64,000 nucleotides of DNA, from the NCBI GenBank assembly GCA_030428945.1, contig JAUIEC010000015.1, forward strand, positions 86,320 to 150,319. Direction: 5' to 3'. Under the pieces are notes generated by a model. That model was not told where the DNA came from. It saw nothing but the letters and a program-made list of their open reading frames with translations, and did not search any database. This stretch comes from Phycisphaerae bacterium (lineage in GTDB: Bacteria > Planctomycetota > Phycisphaerae > UBA1845 > Fen-1342). Of this stretch, positions 41,035 through 50,300 are shown piece by piece. The translations under genes were made by a program, and so were the position numbers. Every line of letters starts with the position of its first letter. Within the stretch, counting starts at the first letter, position 1.

Positions 41035-43194
41035 CTACGGGCAGGCGCTACCGAAGGCGCTCAGCACGGTCGCCAGGTCGGACAGGTCCACGTCGCCGTC
41101 GCCGTCGGTGTCCCCGTCGGCCAGGGTGCCGCCGGTCAGACCGAAGTTGCCGAGGACCACGGCCAGGTCGGAGAGGTCGATCAGGTCGTCGCCGTTCACA
41201 TCACCCAGGCAGCCCGAGTAGATCAGCGTGACGGTCTCGGTCGTCGAACTGCCCGAGGGGCTGTCGATCCGGAACGTCAGCGTGTCCGTTCCCGACGCGC
41301 CGACATCGGGCGTGACCAGCCGGTAGTTGAACAGCGTGCCGCCGCTGATGGTGGCCTGGCTCGGTGAACCGGTCACGACGTAGCTGATCGACTCGGCGTC
41401 GTTGTCGTGTCCGCCCGGCAGTTCCACCAGCGTCGTGCCGGTCACGTCGATGTACCTGGTGTAGCTCGAAGCAAGCGGCGGGTTGCCGCTCGGCGTCCCG
41501 CTGGTGAAGCTGATGTTCAGCGTCTGCGGTGCGCTGCGGACGATCGTGCCGTCGCTCAGCAGGCCCTCGGCATAGACCTCGACCAGGCCCGCGCCCAGCG
41601 CCAGCCCCGTCACGGAGAGCGTTCCGCTGCTGCCGGCCGCCGCGGCGACGATCCGTCCGTTGTGCATCAGGCGGATCTCGCTGAATCCGGCTCCGGTCGT
41701 GCCGACGGTGAAGTCGAACGTCGTCGCGTGATCGCCCGAGGTCGGCAGGGCCGAGGCGGTTACGCCACGGCCGGTGTTGTCGACCAGCAGTGCGTCGCGC
41801 CAGCGCCCGGTGGCGGCCTGCAGCCGGTCGTCGGTGGTCAGGACCCGCAGGTCGTGCCAGCCGTCGGCCAGGGTGGTGGTGTCGAGCGTGAAGGTCGCGC
41901 CGTCCGCGATGGTGTCGACCACCACGCCGTCGACCAGCAGGCGATGCTCGGCGATCGTGGCGGTGCCGTCGGTCGTCGTTGCGCTCGGCGTCAGGACGAT
42001 CGTGCCGCTGATCGTTCCGCCCGGCAGGCCGCCGACCGACACGGCCGGAATGTGCGTGAACGGTCGCGTCAGCGGATCGCCGTAGAGCATGCCCTGGAAC
42101 GGCAGAGCCCGGATCGCGCGGAAGCAGGCGTCGCCCAGCGGCAGGCCGCGATTGTAGAGCACGTGGATCCGCGGGTTCGGGAACTTCTGCGAGTAGTTGC
42201 AGGGTTCCTCGACCGTGCCCCAACTGCCGGATGCGCCGACGTTGATCCACTCGGACATCTTGGTCTGCGCGCCGTTGTCGAACGTGCCGGCGTAGCTGGT
42301 CAGGTGATCCCCGAACGCGCCGGCCACGAGAGTCATGCCGGCCGTGCTGAAGGGCGGGTTCGCCAGTCCCGTCATAACGCCGAGCCCGTCGCTGGTGCCG
42401 CCGGGCAGGTTGTCCATCAGGTGCGCCGCGCTGCCGCCGTCGGCGATGATGTCGGCCACGCGGGCGGGGTAGTCGCTGTCGCGCGGTCCGCTGCGGGCGG
42501 TGTCGGTGGTTTCGCAGTAGTAGAACGTGCCGGCCGGGAACGTGCCGTCGACGGCGGCGCTGCGGTCGATCATCGCGATCAGTTCGCCGACCGTGTTGCC
42601 GCGGACGCCGGTCTGTCCGAGCTGGGCCCCCAGGTAGTAACGACGGGCCGCGCCGGCCGTGCTGGGCTGGCCGTTGAGCCAGGCCGTACTGCTGGAGAAG
42701 GCCCGCGGGCCGAGCGTGGCGCGGTAGTACTCGTTCTCGGCCAGGACATTCAGGCCGCCCTGCACCTCGCTGGCGATCAGGGCCATCGAATAGGCGCCGG
42801 TCAGCGAGAAGCGCGTCACCGGCGAGCAACTGTCGGTGATCAGTCCGGCGACGCCGACGTCGACGAAGAATTCCTCGGTCGGGGCCAGGATGATGTAGTC
42901 GATGTGGTCCCCGATCTGCTGGCGGTCGATCTGGGCGAAGGTGGCCGCGATCTGCCCGTCGACGAAACCGGCGTAGTCGCCGGTGGTGGGGAAGATGTAG
43001 AGGAAATTCGAGTCGGGGACCTGGCGGGCGGTCCGATAGTGGTTGGCCAGGTACAGGCTGGCGGGATCGGTCGGATCGACGATCAGCAGGGCGTGCTCGG
43101 CCACGCCTCCGGCCCGGGTGGTGGCGGTGGCGATCAGCAGGGCGGTCAGCAGGGGTACGGACGCCCGCGTGCGGGCGGCGTTGCGAAAGATCAT
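41035..43194 (-). CDS. TIGR03790-like secreted protein with C-terminal dockerin-like domain
   Basis: 719 residues with a signal peptide (LLTALLIATATTRAGG). The first 380 residues match the TIGR03790 pattern: ALLIVDPTDPASLYLANHYRTARQVP, then DYIILAPTEEF, Cys pairs and GMLYGDP. Ig-like beta segments follow. The end is a complete two-loop dockerin-like module (GDVNGDDLIDLSDLAVVLGNFG, GDTDGDGDVDLSDLATVLSAFG) that would bind two Ca2+. No cohesin is seen in the window. Function of the TIGR03790 core is unknown. Confidence 0.85.
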   Translation of the reverse strand: MIFRNAARTRASVPLLTALLIATATTRAGGVAEHALLIVDPTDPASLYLANHYRTARQVPDSNFLYIFPTTGDYAGFVDGQIAATFAQIDRQQIGDHIDYIILAPTEEFFVDVGVAGLITDSCSPVTRFSLTGAYSMALIASEVQGGLNVLAENEYYRATLGPRAFSSSTAWLNGQPSTAGAARRYYLGAQLGQTGVRGNTVGELIAMIDRSAAVDGTFPAGTFYYCETTDTARSGPRDSDYPARVADIIADGGSAAHLMDNLPGGTSDGLGVMTGLANPPFSTAGMTLVAGAFGDHLTSYAGTFDNGAQTKMSEWINVGASGSWGTVEEPCNYSQKFPNPRIHVLYNRGLPLGDACFRAIRALPFQGMLYGDPLTRPFTHIPAVSVGGLPGGTISGTIVLTPSATTTDGTATIAEHRLLVDGVVVDTIADGATFTLDTTTLADGWHDLRVLTTDDRLQAATGRWRDALLVDNTGRGVTASALPTSGDHATTFDFTVGTTGAGFSEIRLMHNGRIVAAAAGSSGTLSVTGLALGAGLVEVYAEGLLSDGTIVRSAPQTLNISFTSGTPSGNPPLASSYTRYIDVTGTTLVELPGGHDNDAESISYVVTGSPSQATISGGTLFNYRLVTPDVGASGTDTLTFRIDSPSGSSTTETVTLIYSGCLGDVNGDDLIDLSDLAVVLGNFGLTGGTLADGDTDGDGDVDLSDLATVLSAFGSACP

Positions 43195-43463
43195 CAGAAT
43201 GCTCCCGTCGGGCTGGTCGGCCTTCTATCCTCATCATACGACCCGCCCGGGCGTCGTGGCTACGTCTGCCCAAAAAGCCGCTGGGGTTATCAGACGGGTG
43301 TGGCGTTGCTGAAGAGGGTGGCGGGGGCGGTCGATGAGCCAGTATCGGCGCGTTCCGGCCGCGGTTGCGGGAAGCGCGCGGCTCGGCTCTAATCTGCTGT
43401 CAACGGATTGGCGCGGCGAAACCAGGCGGTCTCGTCGCCCTGTACGGAAGGCGACGGACCCGG

Positions 43464-44210
43464 ATGGACCTGCTGGCCAGCGGCATGCTCGAGAACACGA
43501 TCCAGGCGCTCCTGGAGACGGCGTTCTACCCCGCGCTGCTGGGCGTTTTCGTGATCGCCAGCCTCGGCGTTCCGATTCCCGAAGACATTCCGCTGATCCT
43601 GGCCGGGGTGATCCTGCGGACGCACCCGGAGATCGCCTCGTGGGGCCCGACGCTGCTGGTCTCGGCGATCGGGATCATGAGCGGCGACCTGATCCTCTAC
43701 ACGGCCGGGCGGATGTGGGGCGATGACGTCTTCTCGCATCGCAGCGTGCGCTGGCTGATCACGCCGGCCCGCCTGCGGATGATGAAGCGCCGCTTCATGA
43801 AGAACGGCGTCTGGATGGTCTTCTTCGGGCGGTTCATCGTCGGGATCCGGGCGGTGATGTGCATCTCGGCCGGCGTGACCCGCTTCCCGTACTGGAAGTT
43901 CTTCCTGGCGGACTTCGCCGGGGCGGCGTTGACGATCCCGATTTTCATCGGCCTGGGCTATGCGTTCGCCGACATGCTGCCAACGCTCAAGACCTATCTC
44001 GGCAACATGCAGTTGATTCTGCTGGGCGTCGGCGTGCTCGCGATCGGCGGGTACATCTGGTACGAGATTCACCGCCGGGCCAAGCTCGAGGCCGCACGGG
44101 TCGAGGCCGAGTACGCGGACGAGCAGCAGAACGAGGCCCCGCCGGTCAGCAGCACGCCGCCGGTCAACCCACCGTCCCGCAAATCGGAAGAGAAGCTCGT
44201 CTCGAATTAG
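43464..44210 (+). CDS. DedA/VTT-domain membrane protein
   Basis: 248 residues from ATG 43464 (GGAAGG about 12 nt upstream; ATG 43482 is an alternative). DedA-type features: ASLGVPIPEDIPLILAGVIL, the amphipathic re-entrant loop, FFGRFIVGIRAVMCISAGV and FLADFAGAALTIP. These proteins help move lipids such as undecaprenyl phosphate or phosphatidylethanolamine across the inner membrane. The C-terminal 35 residues are polar and disordered. Not obviously part of an operon. Confidence 0.9.
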   Translation: MDLLASGMLENTIQALLETAFYPALLGVFVIASLGVPIPEDIPLILAGVILRTHPEIASWGPTLLVSAIGIMSGDLILYTAGRMWGDDVFSHRSVRWLITPARLRMMKRRFMKNGVWMVFFGRFIVGIRAVMCISAGVTRFPYWKFFLADFAGAALTIPIFIGLGYAFADMLPTLKTYLGNMQLILLGVGVLAIGGYIWYEIHRRAKLEAARVEAEYADEQQNEAPPVSSTPPVNPPSRKSEEKLVSN

Positions 44211-44326
44211 GGCGGGGGAGCGAGGTCGCAGCGCGTCATCGCCCGGCAGACGAACCGTGATCCCGAGCGTCACACGAACCGGGTGAACACGCAGCCCCGC
44301 CGTCTTCCGTCCGCCCCGTTCCTCTC

Positions 44327-45220
44327 TCAGTTCGCGAGCAGTTCCCGGATCGTGTCCTGCAGCCGGGGCGTGCCGCCGAACCGCATGCCCAGGGCCTGCA
44401 GCCTGCCGGTCTCGATCTGGTGCTTCGGAGCCTTCTGTTCGCCGGTGATGTCCGCGTCGCTGCCGCTCAGGTCGCGGGCGAGGTGCGCGACGGTGTACTC
44501 CGAGATGTACTGGTCGTAGCAGTTGAACGCCTGGCCGCCGATCGCATCCGGTTCGGCCTCAAGCAGCAGGCGGGTCGCGCGGGCGACGTCGGCGGCGTGG
44601 ACCTCTTTGCCGCCGCGGCTGACCGTGACGTTTTCCCCGCGGGCAATCCGTTGGACCAGGTCGTACCACTTGCTGGCCGACGCCGGGTGTGCCAGCCCGT
44701 AGATCCCGGTCGGCCGCAGCGAGCAGATCGGATAGCCCTGGCCCAGCCCGTAGCTGTGCACGAACTTCTCGATCGCGGCCTTGTGCGCGCCGTAGTGCGT
44801 CAGCGGCCAGAGCGGGTGGGCTTCGTCAAGCGGGCGGTCCTCGCGGATGACCTCGTGGACCGCGCAGGTCGAGATGAACACGAACCGGTCGACCCCGGCC
44901 GCGCGGGCGGCTTCGACCAGGCGGATGGTGCCCAGCACGTTCATTTCCAGGAAGGTGGCGACGTCTCCCTCGGCCCCGCGGAAGCCGGCCCCGGGGCGGT
45001 AGAGGGCGGAGTGGACGACGGCATCGCAGCCGGCAACGAACTCCGGGTTGCCCTGGGGGCTGGCCAGGTCGCCGGTGACCCACTCGACGGACAGATTCCC
45101 GAGCCCGGTCCGGTCGCTGGTGGGGCGGGCCCAGGCTCGCAGGGTGTGGCCCGCCTCGGCCAGGTCGCGAAGCAGGTAGCGGCCGAGAAAGCCGGTTCCG
45201 CCGGTCAGTGCGATCTTCAT
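44327..45220 (-). CDS. NAD-dependent epimerase/dehydratase (extended SDR)
   Basis: 297-residue Rossmann-fold enzyme. The nucleotide-binding motif TGGTGFLGRYL is at residues 7-17 and the catalytic Tyr-Lys is YGAHK (residues about 147-151), with ISTCAVHEV as the Ser/Thr strand. Extended SDRs act on nucleotide sugars or related alcohols. It is preceded by the SelW-like gene on the same strand, but a terminator lies between them, so they are probably separate units. Confidence 0.9.
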   Translation of the reverse strand: MKIALTGGTGFLGRYLLRDLAEAGHTLRAWARPTSDRTGLGNLSVEWVTGDLASPQGNPEFVAGCDAVVHSALYRPGAGFRGAEGDVATFLEMNVLGTIRLVEAARAAGVDRFVFISTCAVHEVIREDRPLDEAHPLWPLTHYGAHKAAIEKFVHSYGLGQGYPICSLRPTGIYGLAHPASASKWYDLVQRIARGENVTVSRGGKEVHAADVARATRLLLEAEPDAIGGQAFNCYDQYISEYTVAHLARDLSGSDADITGEQKAPKHQIETGRLQALGMRFGGTPRLQDTIRELLAN

Positions 45221-45243
45221 CGAGGCCTCCCGCCGCGCAACGG

Positions 45244-45269
45244 AAAACGCCGCGGCTGAACCTGCGGCG
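45244..45269 (-). terminator. Terminator after the SelW-like gene
   Basis: On the minus strand CGCCGC and GCGGCG (45264-45269 and 45248-45253) form a 6-bp stem with a 10-nt loop followed by TTTT (complement of 45244-45247). It lies about 35 nt after the TAA of the selenoprotein gene. Confidence 0.7.
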
Positions 45270-45304
45270 CTTTCAGTAAGTGTCTATCAGGGTGATCGTT
45301 ACGG

Positions 45305-45535
45305 TTATTTCTGCTGGATCGACGAGAGTGCTTCGAGGACCTCGCCCGGTTCCGGGAAGCGGCCTTTTTCGTGCTTGCTGAAGACCAGCGTGCCGTTGGC
45401 GGTCACGTCGAAGATGCCGCCGGCGCCCTCGATCAGTTCGCTGTCGAAGCCGTACGTTTCCTTGATCTCGGCCGCCAAACTGGAGGCCCGTGGTTCGTAG
45501 TTTCACTGCATGCAGTATTTGATGCTGACTTTCAT
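45305..45535 (-). CDS. SelW-like (Rdx family) selenoprotein, UGA = selenocysteine at codon 11
   Basis: 76-residue small thioredoxin-fold oxidoreductase read through an in-frame UGA (45503-45505). AGGAGG lies 7 nt before ATG 45535. The start reads MKVSIKYCMQ, then Sec, then NYEPRASSLAAEIK: the Rdx/SelW active-site C-x-x-U after a beta strand. Later family blocks are GGIFDV, GTLVFSKHEKGRFPEPGEVLEAL. The frame stays open past the UGA for 65 codons to TAA, and the family pattern continues without a break, so a real stop is unlikely. It has its own promoter, a SECIS-like hairpin and a terminator. Function of bacterial SelW homologues is not firmly known; thiol redox is inferred. Sec machinery (selA-D) is not in this window. 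Confidence 0.88.
45470..45488 (-). promoter_or_regulatory. Bacterial SECIS-like hairpin
   Basis: Starting 15 nt after the UGA on the minus strand: GGCC stem, unpaired U, CC/GG pair, apical loop AGUUU, then GGCC. The GU in the apical loop is 23-24 nt past the UGA. This fits the bacterial SECIS pattern (short stem, bulged U, GU in the loop) needed for SelB binding. The structure is hand-folded. Confidence 0.6.
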
Positions 45536-45567
45536 CGCGATTCCTCCTGTTTCGGGACTACGCTGGT

Positions 45568-45595
45568 AGAATAGCACCGCGAGCAAACCTGGCAA
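45568..45595 (-). promoter_or_regulatory. Sigma70-like promoter of the SelW-like gene
   Basis: Minus strand TTGCCA (45590-45595), 16-bp spacer, TATTCT (45568-45573). The predicted transcript starts about 26 nt before the ATG. Two good boxes at near-ideal spacing make this one of the clearest promoters in the window. Confidence 0.6.
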
Positions 45596-45719
45596 GGGAT
45601 CGGCTCGAGGCACCCGCCGCGCGAGCCCCGCCGGTCGTGCCCGTCGCCCCCGGGTGGGTTACGATCCTGAGGAAGAGAATCAACCCCTCAGCCGACTGGA
45701 CCAATCGAAGGAGGAGTTC

Positions 45720-46958
45720 ATGGTACGCGCCATCGCCCTGGTGACACTGCTGGCCGGTATTGCGACCGTCGCGCATGCACAGTCGATCGACAAGCCCGCG
45801 CCGGAGATTGAATTCGAAGGCAAGGACCAGAACAGCGACAAGGACAACTGGCTGCTGATCGAACGGTACCGCGGGCGCCTGCTCGCGCTCTATTTCTGGC
45901 GGACCACCAGCCTGGAGTCGACCGAAGAACTCAAGGACATGGCGGAGGTCTACAAGAAATACAAGGACAAGGGCCTGATCGTGATCCCGGTCTGTGCGGA
46001 TCCGAAGGACAAGTACGAGGACTGGCAGAACGCCAACCCGACCGCCCTCGGCGGCTTCAGTCGCCGGCTGTACAGCTTTCGCGCCTTCCAGGCGGAGTAC
46101 GGGATTGTCGCCGAGCCGATGGTGCTGCTGATCGATCCGCGCGGCATCATTCGCTGGCGCGGGCACCCGAACGATCAGCTCGAGCGTCGGATCGAGCGGC
46201 TGCTGGAACTCTACCCGCCGCCGGCCGGGGACGACCGCCTGTTGGCCGCCAAGGCCCGCGAGGCCCAGAAGCTGATGGACAAGGGCGAACTGGGGCGGGC
46301 GTACACGCTGGCGAGCCAGCTTGAGAAGTACACCGACGAGAACACGCCCGACAATGCCAAGGCGATTACGCTGAAGACGACCATCGAGACCGAGGCCGGC
46401 AAGCTGCTGAAGGACGCCATTCGGCTGGAGCAGAACGGCGAGAATGCGGAGGCTGCCCGGATCGTCGCGATGATCAGCGTTCGTTTCGACAACGGCGAGA
46501 CCGACAAGGACAAGCAGGTCCAGGTCGCCCAGGACGCGGCCCAGGAAATCGGTCGGATGAACGGCAAGCTCGCGATGAAGGAAGAGATTCGCGACGCGGT
46601 CGAGGCCGCCAAGGCCGAGATCAAGCTGGACGAGGCGGCGGAACTGGAAGAGGCCGAACTGTACGAAGACGCCCTGGCGATCTACGAGCAGATGCTGCTG
46701 GACTTCGAGGACACCGATGCGGAGAAGGACGCCAAGCGGGCGATCCTGCGGATCAGTCGCGACAAGGACATTCAGAAGGTCATCGCCGCCAGGCGGGCCG
46801 ACCGGATGGCCGACCGCTACCTGAGCATCGGCGAACAGTACACCCGCCAGCGGATGTACGAAGAAGCCCGCGAAGCCTACAAGACACTGCTGGCCGAACA
46901 CCCGAACTCGGCCGCGGCCAAGATCGCCAAGCAGGCGATCAAGGATCTGCCGGCCTGA
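45720..46958 (+). CDS. Exported thioredoxin-fold (TlpA/AhpC-like) protein with TPR tail, no CxxC
   Basis: 412 residues from ATG 45720 with GGAGGAG directly upstream. Signal peptide ends at AHA (residue 19-20). Residues about 25-165 look like a TlpA/AhpC-TSA fold (PAPEIEFEGKD, LLALYFWRTTSLESTEEL, YGIVAEPMVLLIDPRGIIRWRGHP). The site that normally holds CxxC reads RTTSLES, so it has no redox Cys pair. The rest is charged helical and TPR-like. Likely a structural or binding protein rather than an oxidoreductase. Confidence 0.82.
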   Translation: MVRAIALVTLLAGIATVAHAQSIDKPAPEIEFEGKDQNSDKDNWLLIERYRGRLLALYFWRTTSLESTEELKDMAEVYKKYKDKGLIVIPVCADPKDKYEDWQNANPTALGGFSRRLYSFRAFQAEYGIVAEPMVLLIDPRGIIRWRGHPNDQLERRIERLLELYPPPAGDDRLLAAKAREAQKLMDKGELGRAYTLASQLEKYTDENTPDNAKAITLKTTIETEAGKLLKDAIRLEQNGENAEAARIVAMISVRFDNGETDKDKQVQVAQDAAQEIGRMNGKLAMKEEIRDAVEAAKAEIKLDEAAELEEAELYEDALAIYEQMLLDFEDTDAEKDAKRAILRISRDKDIQKVIAARRADRMADRYLSIGEQYTRQRMYEEAREAYKTLLAEHPNSAAAKIAKQAIKDLPA

Positions 46959-46991
46959 CGGTGAAACAGTAATCTTGTGAACGAGTGAAGG

Positions 46992-47028
46992 AGGCAGGTT
47001 CCGCCGCGGGGCCTGCCTTTTTCTTTTT
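46992..47028 (+). terminator. Rho-independent terminator
   Basis: 7-bp stem AGGCAGG / CCTGCCT (46992-46998 and 47012-47018) followed by a T-rich run to 47028, 34 nt after the stop of the thioredoxin-fold gene. Confidence 0.88.
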
Positions 47029-47042
47029 CAGCAAAGGGGGCG

Positions 47043-47078
47043 AGTAAGCGAGTAAGCAAGTGAGCAAGTAAGCAGGTG
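47043..47078. repeat. 8-bp tandem array (AGTAAGCA type)
   Basis: About four to five octamers varying between GCAAGTAA and GCAAGTGA. It continues into the first of two direct repeats of about 67 bp (47057-47123 and 47246-47320). The whole 399-bp gap 46959-47357 is terminator plus repeats, with no gene supported. Confidence 0.8.
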
Positions 47079-47122
47079 AGCGCGGGGGACATTGCGCGGG
47101 TCGGCGGATGGGGTTGCCGCGC

Positions 47123-47190
47123 GGTGCGGCATCGACGCCTGGGGTTTCCGGGTCGGATGGGAGCGCGGACTGCCGCGTCGATGACGCACC
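47123..47190 (-). repeat. 68-bp palindromic dispersed element, copy B
   Basis: Reverse-complement copy of the element at 26428-26495: identical 16-bp arms (47123-47138 and 47175-47190), same 68-bp length, 59 of 68 bases equal. It is bracketed by 8-bp tandem arrays. Confidence 0.85.
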
Positions 47191-47218
47191 CTACGGGGCT
47201 CTCGGACGGTGCAATGAG

Positions 47219-47277
47219 TGAGCAAGTAAGCGGGTCAGCAAGTAAGCAAGTGAGCAAGTAAGCAAGTAAGCAGGTGA
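47219..47277. repeat. 8-bp tandem array, second block
   Basis: About seven octamers of the GCAAGTAA/GCAAGTGA type, followed by a second copy (to 47320) of the sequence that follows the first block. Confidence 0.8.
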
Positions 47278-47357
47278 GCGCGGGGACGTTGCGCGGGTCG
47301 GCGGACGGTGTTGCCGCGCGTTCGCGGTGTCTTCTCCGCGTGCAGATCCGCGGCTGG

Positions 47358-50300
47358 TTACTTGAGCCGGACTTCGACGTCTCGCATTGGCGCGCCATCG
47401 GTAGTCTCGAGGTGTGCGCCGAAGGCCCAGTCGCCGCCCTGCTGGTCGATTCGGATGCAGAGCACGTTCCGCCCGGCCCGCAGTTCGACCGGGAAGCGAT
47501 CCTGGCGCGGGCTGTAGGCGCGGCCGACCTGGTTGTCGTGCACGCGGGTGCCGTTCAGCCAGACCCGCACGCCGTCGTCGCTGCCGAGGGCGATCTGCGC
47601 CGTCCGCGCGTCGGGACTGTGCAGGAAGATCATCGCGTAGGCGACCGTGTCGTAGACCCGCCCCTCGTAGACGTCGGTGAAGTTGACGAAGAACTCGGTC
47701 GTCAGGTCCTGGTGCGGCGTGATTTCCCGCACCCATGGCCGCCAGCCGACCTGCCGGCCGTCCTTGCCGGTCCAGCTTTCGTCCTGCTCGATCTCGGTCA
47801 GCGCGGCGAAGCCGGCATCGAGATCGTCCATCCCTTCACGCTCGAACGGACCGGCCAGCCACCAGGCGTTGATCGACGGCAGCAGGTCGATCGCGACCGG
47901 AAGCACCAGGTGCGCGGCGTCATCGTCGATCGTCAGTTCGGCCGCCAGACGGGCGGGCTGCAGCACATCCTCGTGCCGGCCGCGGAGTTCGGTTCGCATG
48001 GTCAGGATCTCATCGCCGTCGGGCGTCCGGGACGAGGCCTGGCTCGGCGCCGCGGCGTGCCAGTTGTCGGGCGCCAGGAAGTCGATCTTGCGACGGATCG
48101 TGGCCGTGTTGCCGAGCCCGGGCCCGGTGCCGAGCCGGGCGACCGCCAGCAGGGTGCCCGGCGTTTGGCCGGGTTCGAGGTCCAGTCGGGCCCGATAGCC
48201 GATCAGGCGGGCGACGAACTCGGCCAGTTCGGCGTTGTCGGGATTGACCTTCTGAATGGCGGCCGCGACGCGGTAGATGACCCTGGTGGTGTGATCGAGT
48301 TCGTCAGCCGCCTTGTCCGGGTTGTCGTTGATTCGTTGCCCGATCTCGGCGAGTTGCTCGATCGGCGGCGGGGCCAGGCGAGCGACGGCCTCGTCGATCT
48401 GCCGGCCGAGGCTGACCTGACCGCGCAGGCCGCGGGCGAGGTAGGTGTCGAGGCGTTCGTGGGTTCGGTGTCGGACGACGATGTTGTGTTCGCGGTCGAG
48501 CGGCAGCGCCAGGGTGCGGATGACGGTCGACAGTCTGCGGGTGTCGTAGAACCAGCCGCGGTGCGTGTCGTCGGGGGTGATGCGGGGCAGGTCGCTGCCG
48601 TCGAGGCTGACCGACTGCGGCGGCAGCGTGTCGCGCAGGACCACTTCGTAGCTGCGGGCCAGCGGGCGTCCTTCGTAGCTGCCCTGGCCGGGGCCGATCC
48701 GGACGGTCTGGTCGGATGCTTCGCGCCTGCTGGAGACGGTGGTCCGCATGGACTCGCCGCGGGTGTAGCCCTGGCTGAGGCCGTCGTCGTCGTAGAGTTC
48801 GGTGCTTCCGTCGGACCCGGCGAAGACCAGCAGGCGGCGGTGTCCGTCGGTGATGTCGCTGGTGGTCCTGGCGAGGGTGGCCTGGGGGATGATCGCGCCG
48901 GCCCGGACGAAGAGGGGCATCTCGTGCCGGGGCACGAGCAGTTCGTGGCTGGTGTTGCCGCGGTACTGTCTGCCGCTGAACCAGTGGACCCAGTCGCCCG
49001 GCGGCAGCCAGACCGAGATGGTCGCGCAGCGATTCCGGGGGTTGGCCGGCGTGGCGACCGGGGCGACGTAGAGGTCGTCACCGAACAGGTAGGCCTCGGG
49101 GTGCTGGTAGGCTTCGTCGAGTTCCGGCCAGTGGTAGTAGAGCGGGCGGCACAGTGGCAGGGACGTGTCGGTCGTCCGGCGGGCCATCGCGTAGATGTAC
49201 GGCATCATGCGATAGCGAAGCTGCCAGGCGTCGCGCATCGGCTCGAAGAATTCTTCGTCAAAGGCCCAGATGCGGCGTTCGGCCAGCGGGTTCTTGGTGG
49301 TGTGGGTTCGCAGGACCGGGCTGAACGCGCCCCACTGGATCCAGCGCAGGTAGAGTTCGGGGTCGACCGGCCCGGGCTGGTGCCCGCCGATGTCGTGGCT
49401 CCAGTAGCCGTAGCCGACGTTGCCGGCGTTGGCGGTGAAGTAGGGCTGGAAGGCGAGGCTCTGCCAGTCGCAGTAGGTGTCGCCCGAGAAGCCGACCGGG
49501 TAGCGGTGGTTGCCCAGTCCGCCCCAGCGACTGAAGACCAGCGGGCGTTCGGCCTTGGCGCCGCTGTCGCGTTCCCAGTGCGTCCAGTGCAGGTAGTTCA
49601 GCCAGAAGAGCGGGTCCAGGCCGGGGATCTTCGAGTCGGTGCCCTGTTGCCAGTCCATCCACCAGAAGTCGATGCCCTGCTTCTCGAGCGGTGCGTGCAG
49701 GTACTTGAAGTAGGCCTCGACATACGCCGGGTCGGTGCAGTCGAACGGGATCTTCTCGGTGGTCGCGGGGTCGAGGCCCATGGCGGCCGCCACCTGCGGG
49801 AAGGCCCGTTCGTGCCGGCCGACGCCGTCGGCCGGGTGCAGGTTCAGGGGGACCTTGAGATTCTGCTCGGCGGTCCAGCGGAGGAAGCCCTCGGGGTCGG
49901 GGAAGTAGTCGGGGTTCCAGGTGTAGCCGGTCCAGCCGTCGAGGTGCCAGTCCATGTCGATCACCAGCACGTCGAGCGGGACGTTGTTCTCCTGGAAATC
50001 GGTCGCCAGTTGCCGCAGTTCCTGCTGGCTGTAGGCCCAGTAGCGCGACCACCACGCGCCGAAGGTGTACTTCGGCGGCAGCGGAATCCGGCCGGCGACC
50101 AGGGTGAAGTCCTGCAGGGCGGTCGGGTAGTCGTGCCCGTAGGCGAAGAAGTACCAGTCGAGCGCTTCGTCGTCCTGGCGTGGAACGGCCCAGGCCCAGT
50201 CGCTGTTGTCGAACAGCAGTCGGTCGCTGTCGTCGATCAGCGTCCAGCCTTCGCGTGAGAGGATGCCCTGTTCGAGGTTGCTCGGGCCGGAGACGCCGTC

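Noticed and set aside
45273..45506. Minus-strand open frame of about 77 codons over the SelW-like gene
   Set aside because: It is in another frame and gives an Arg-rich sequence; the UGA-containing frame matches a known family from end to end.
47191..47736. Open frames rich in LLTCLLAYLL
   Set aside because: Translation of the 8-bp tandem array; an artefact of repeat DNA.
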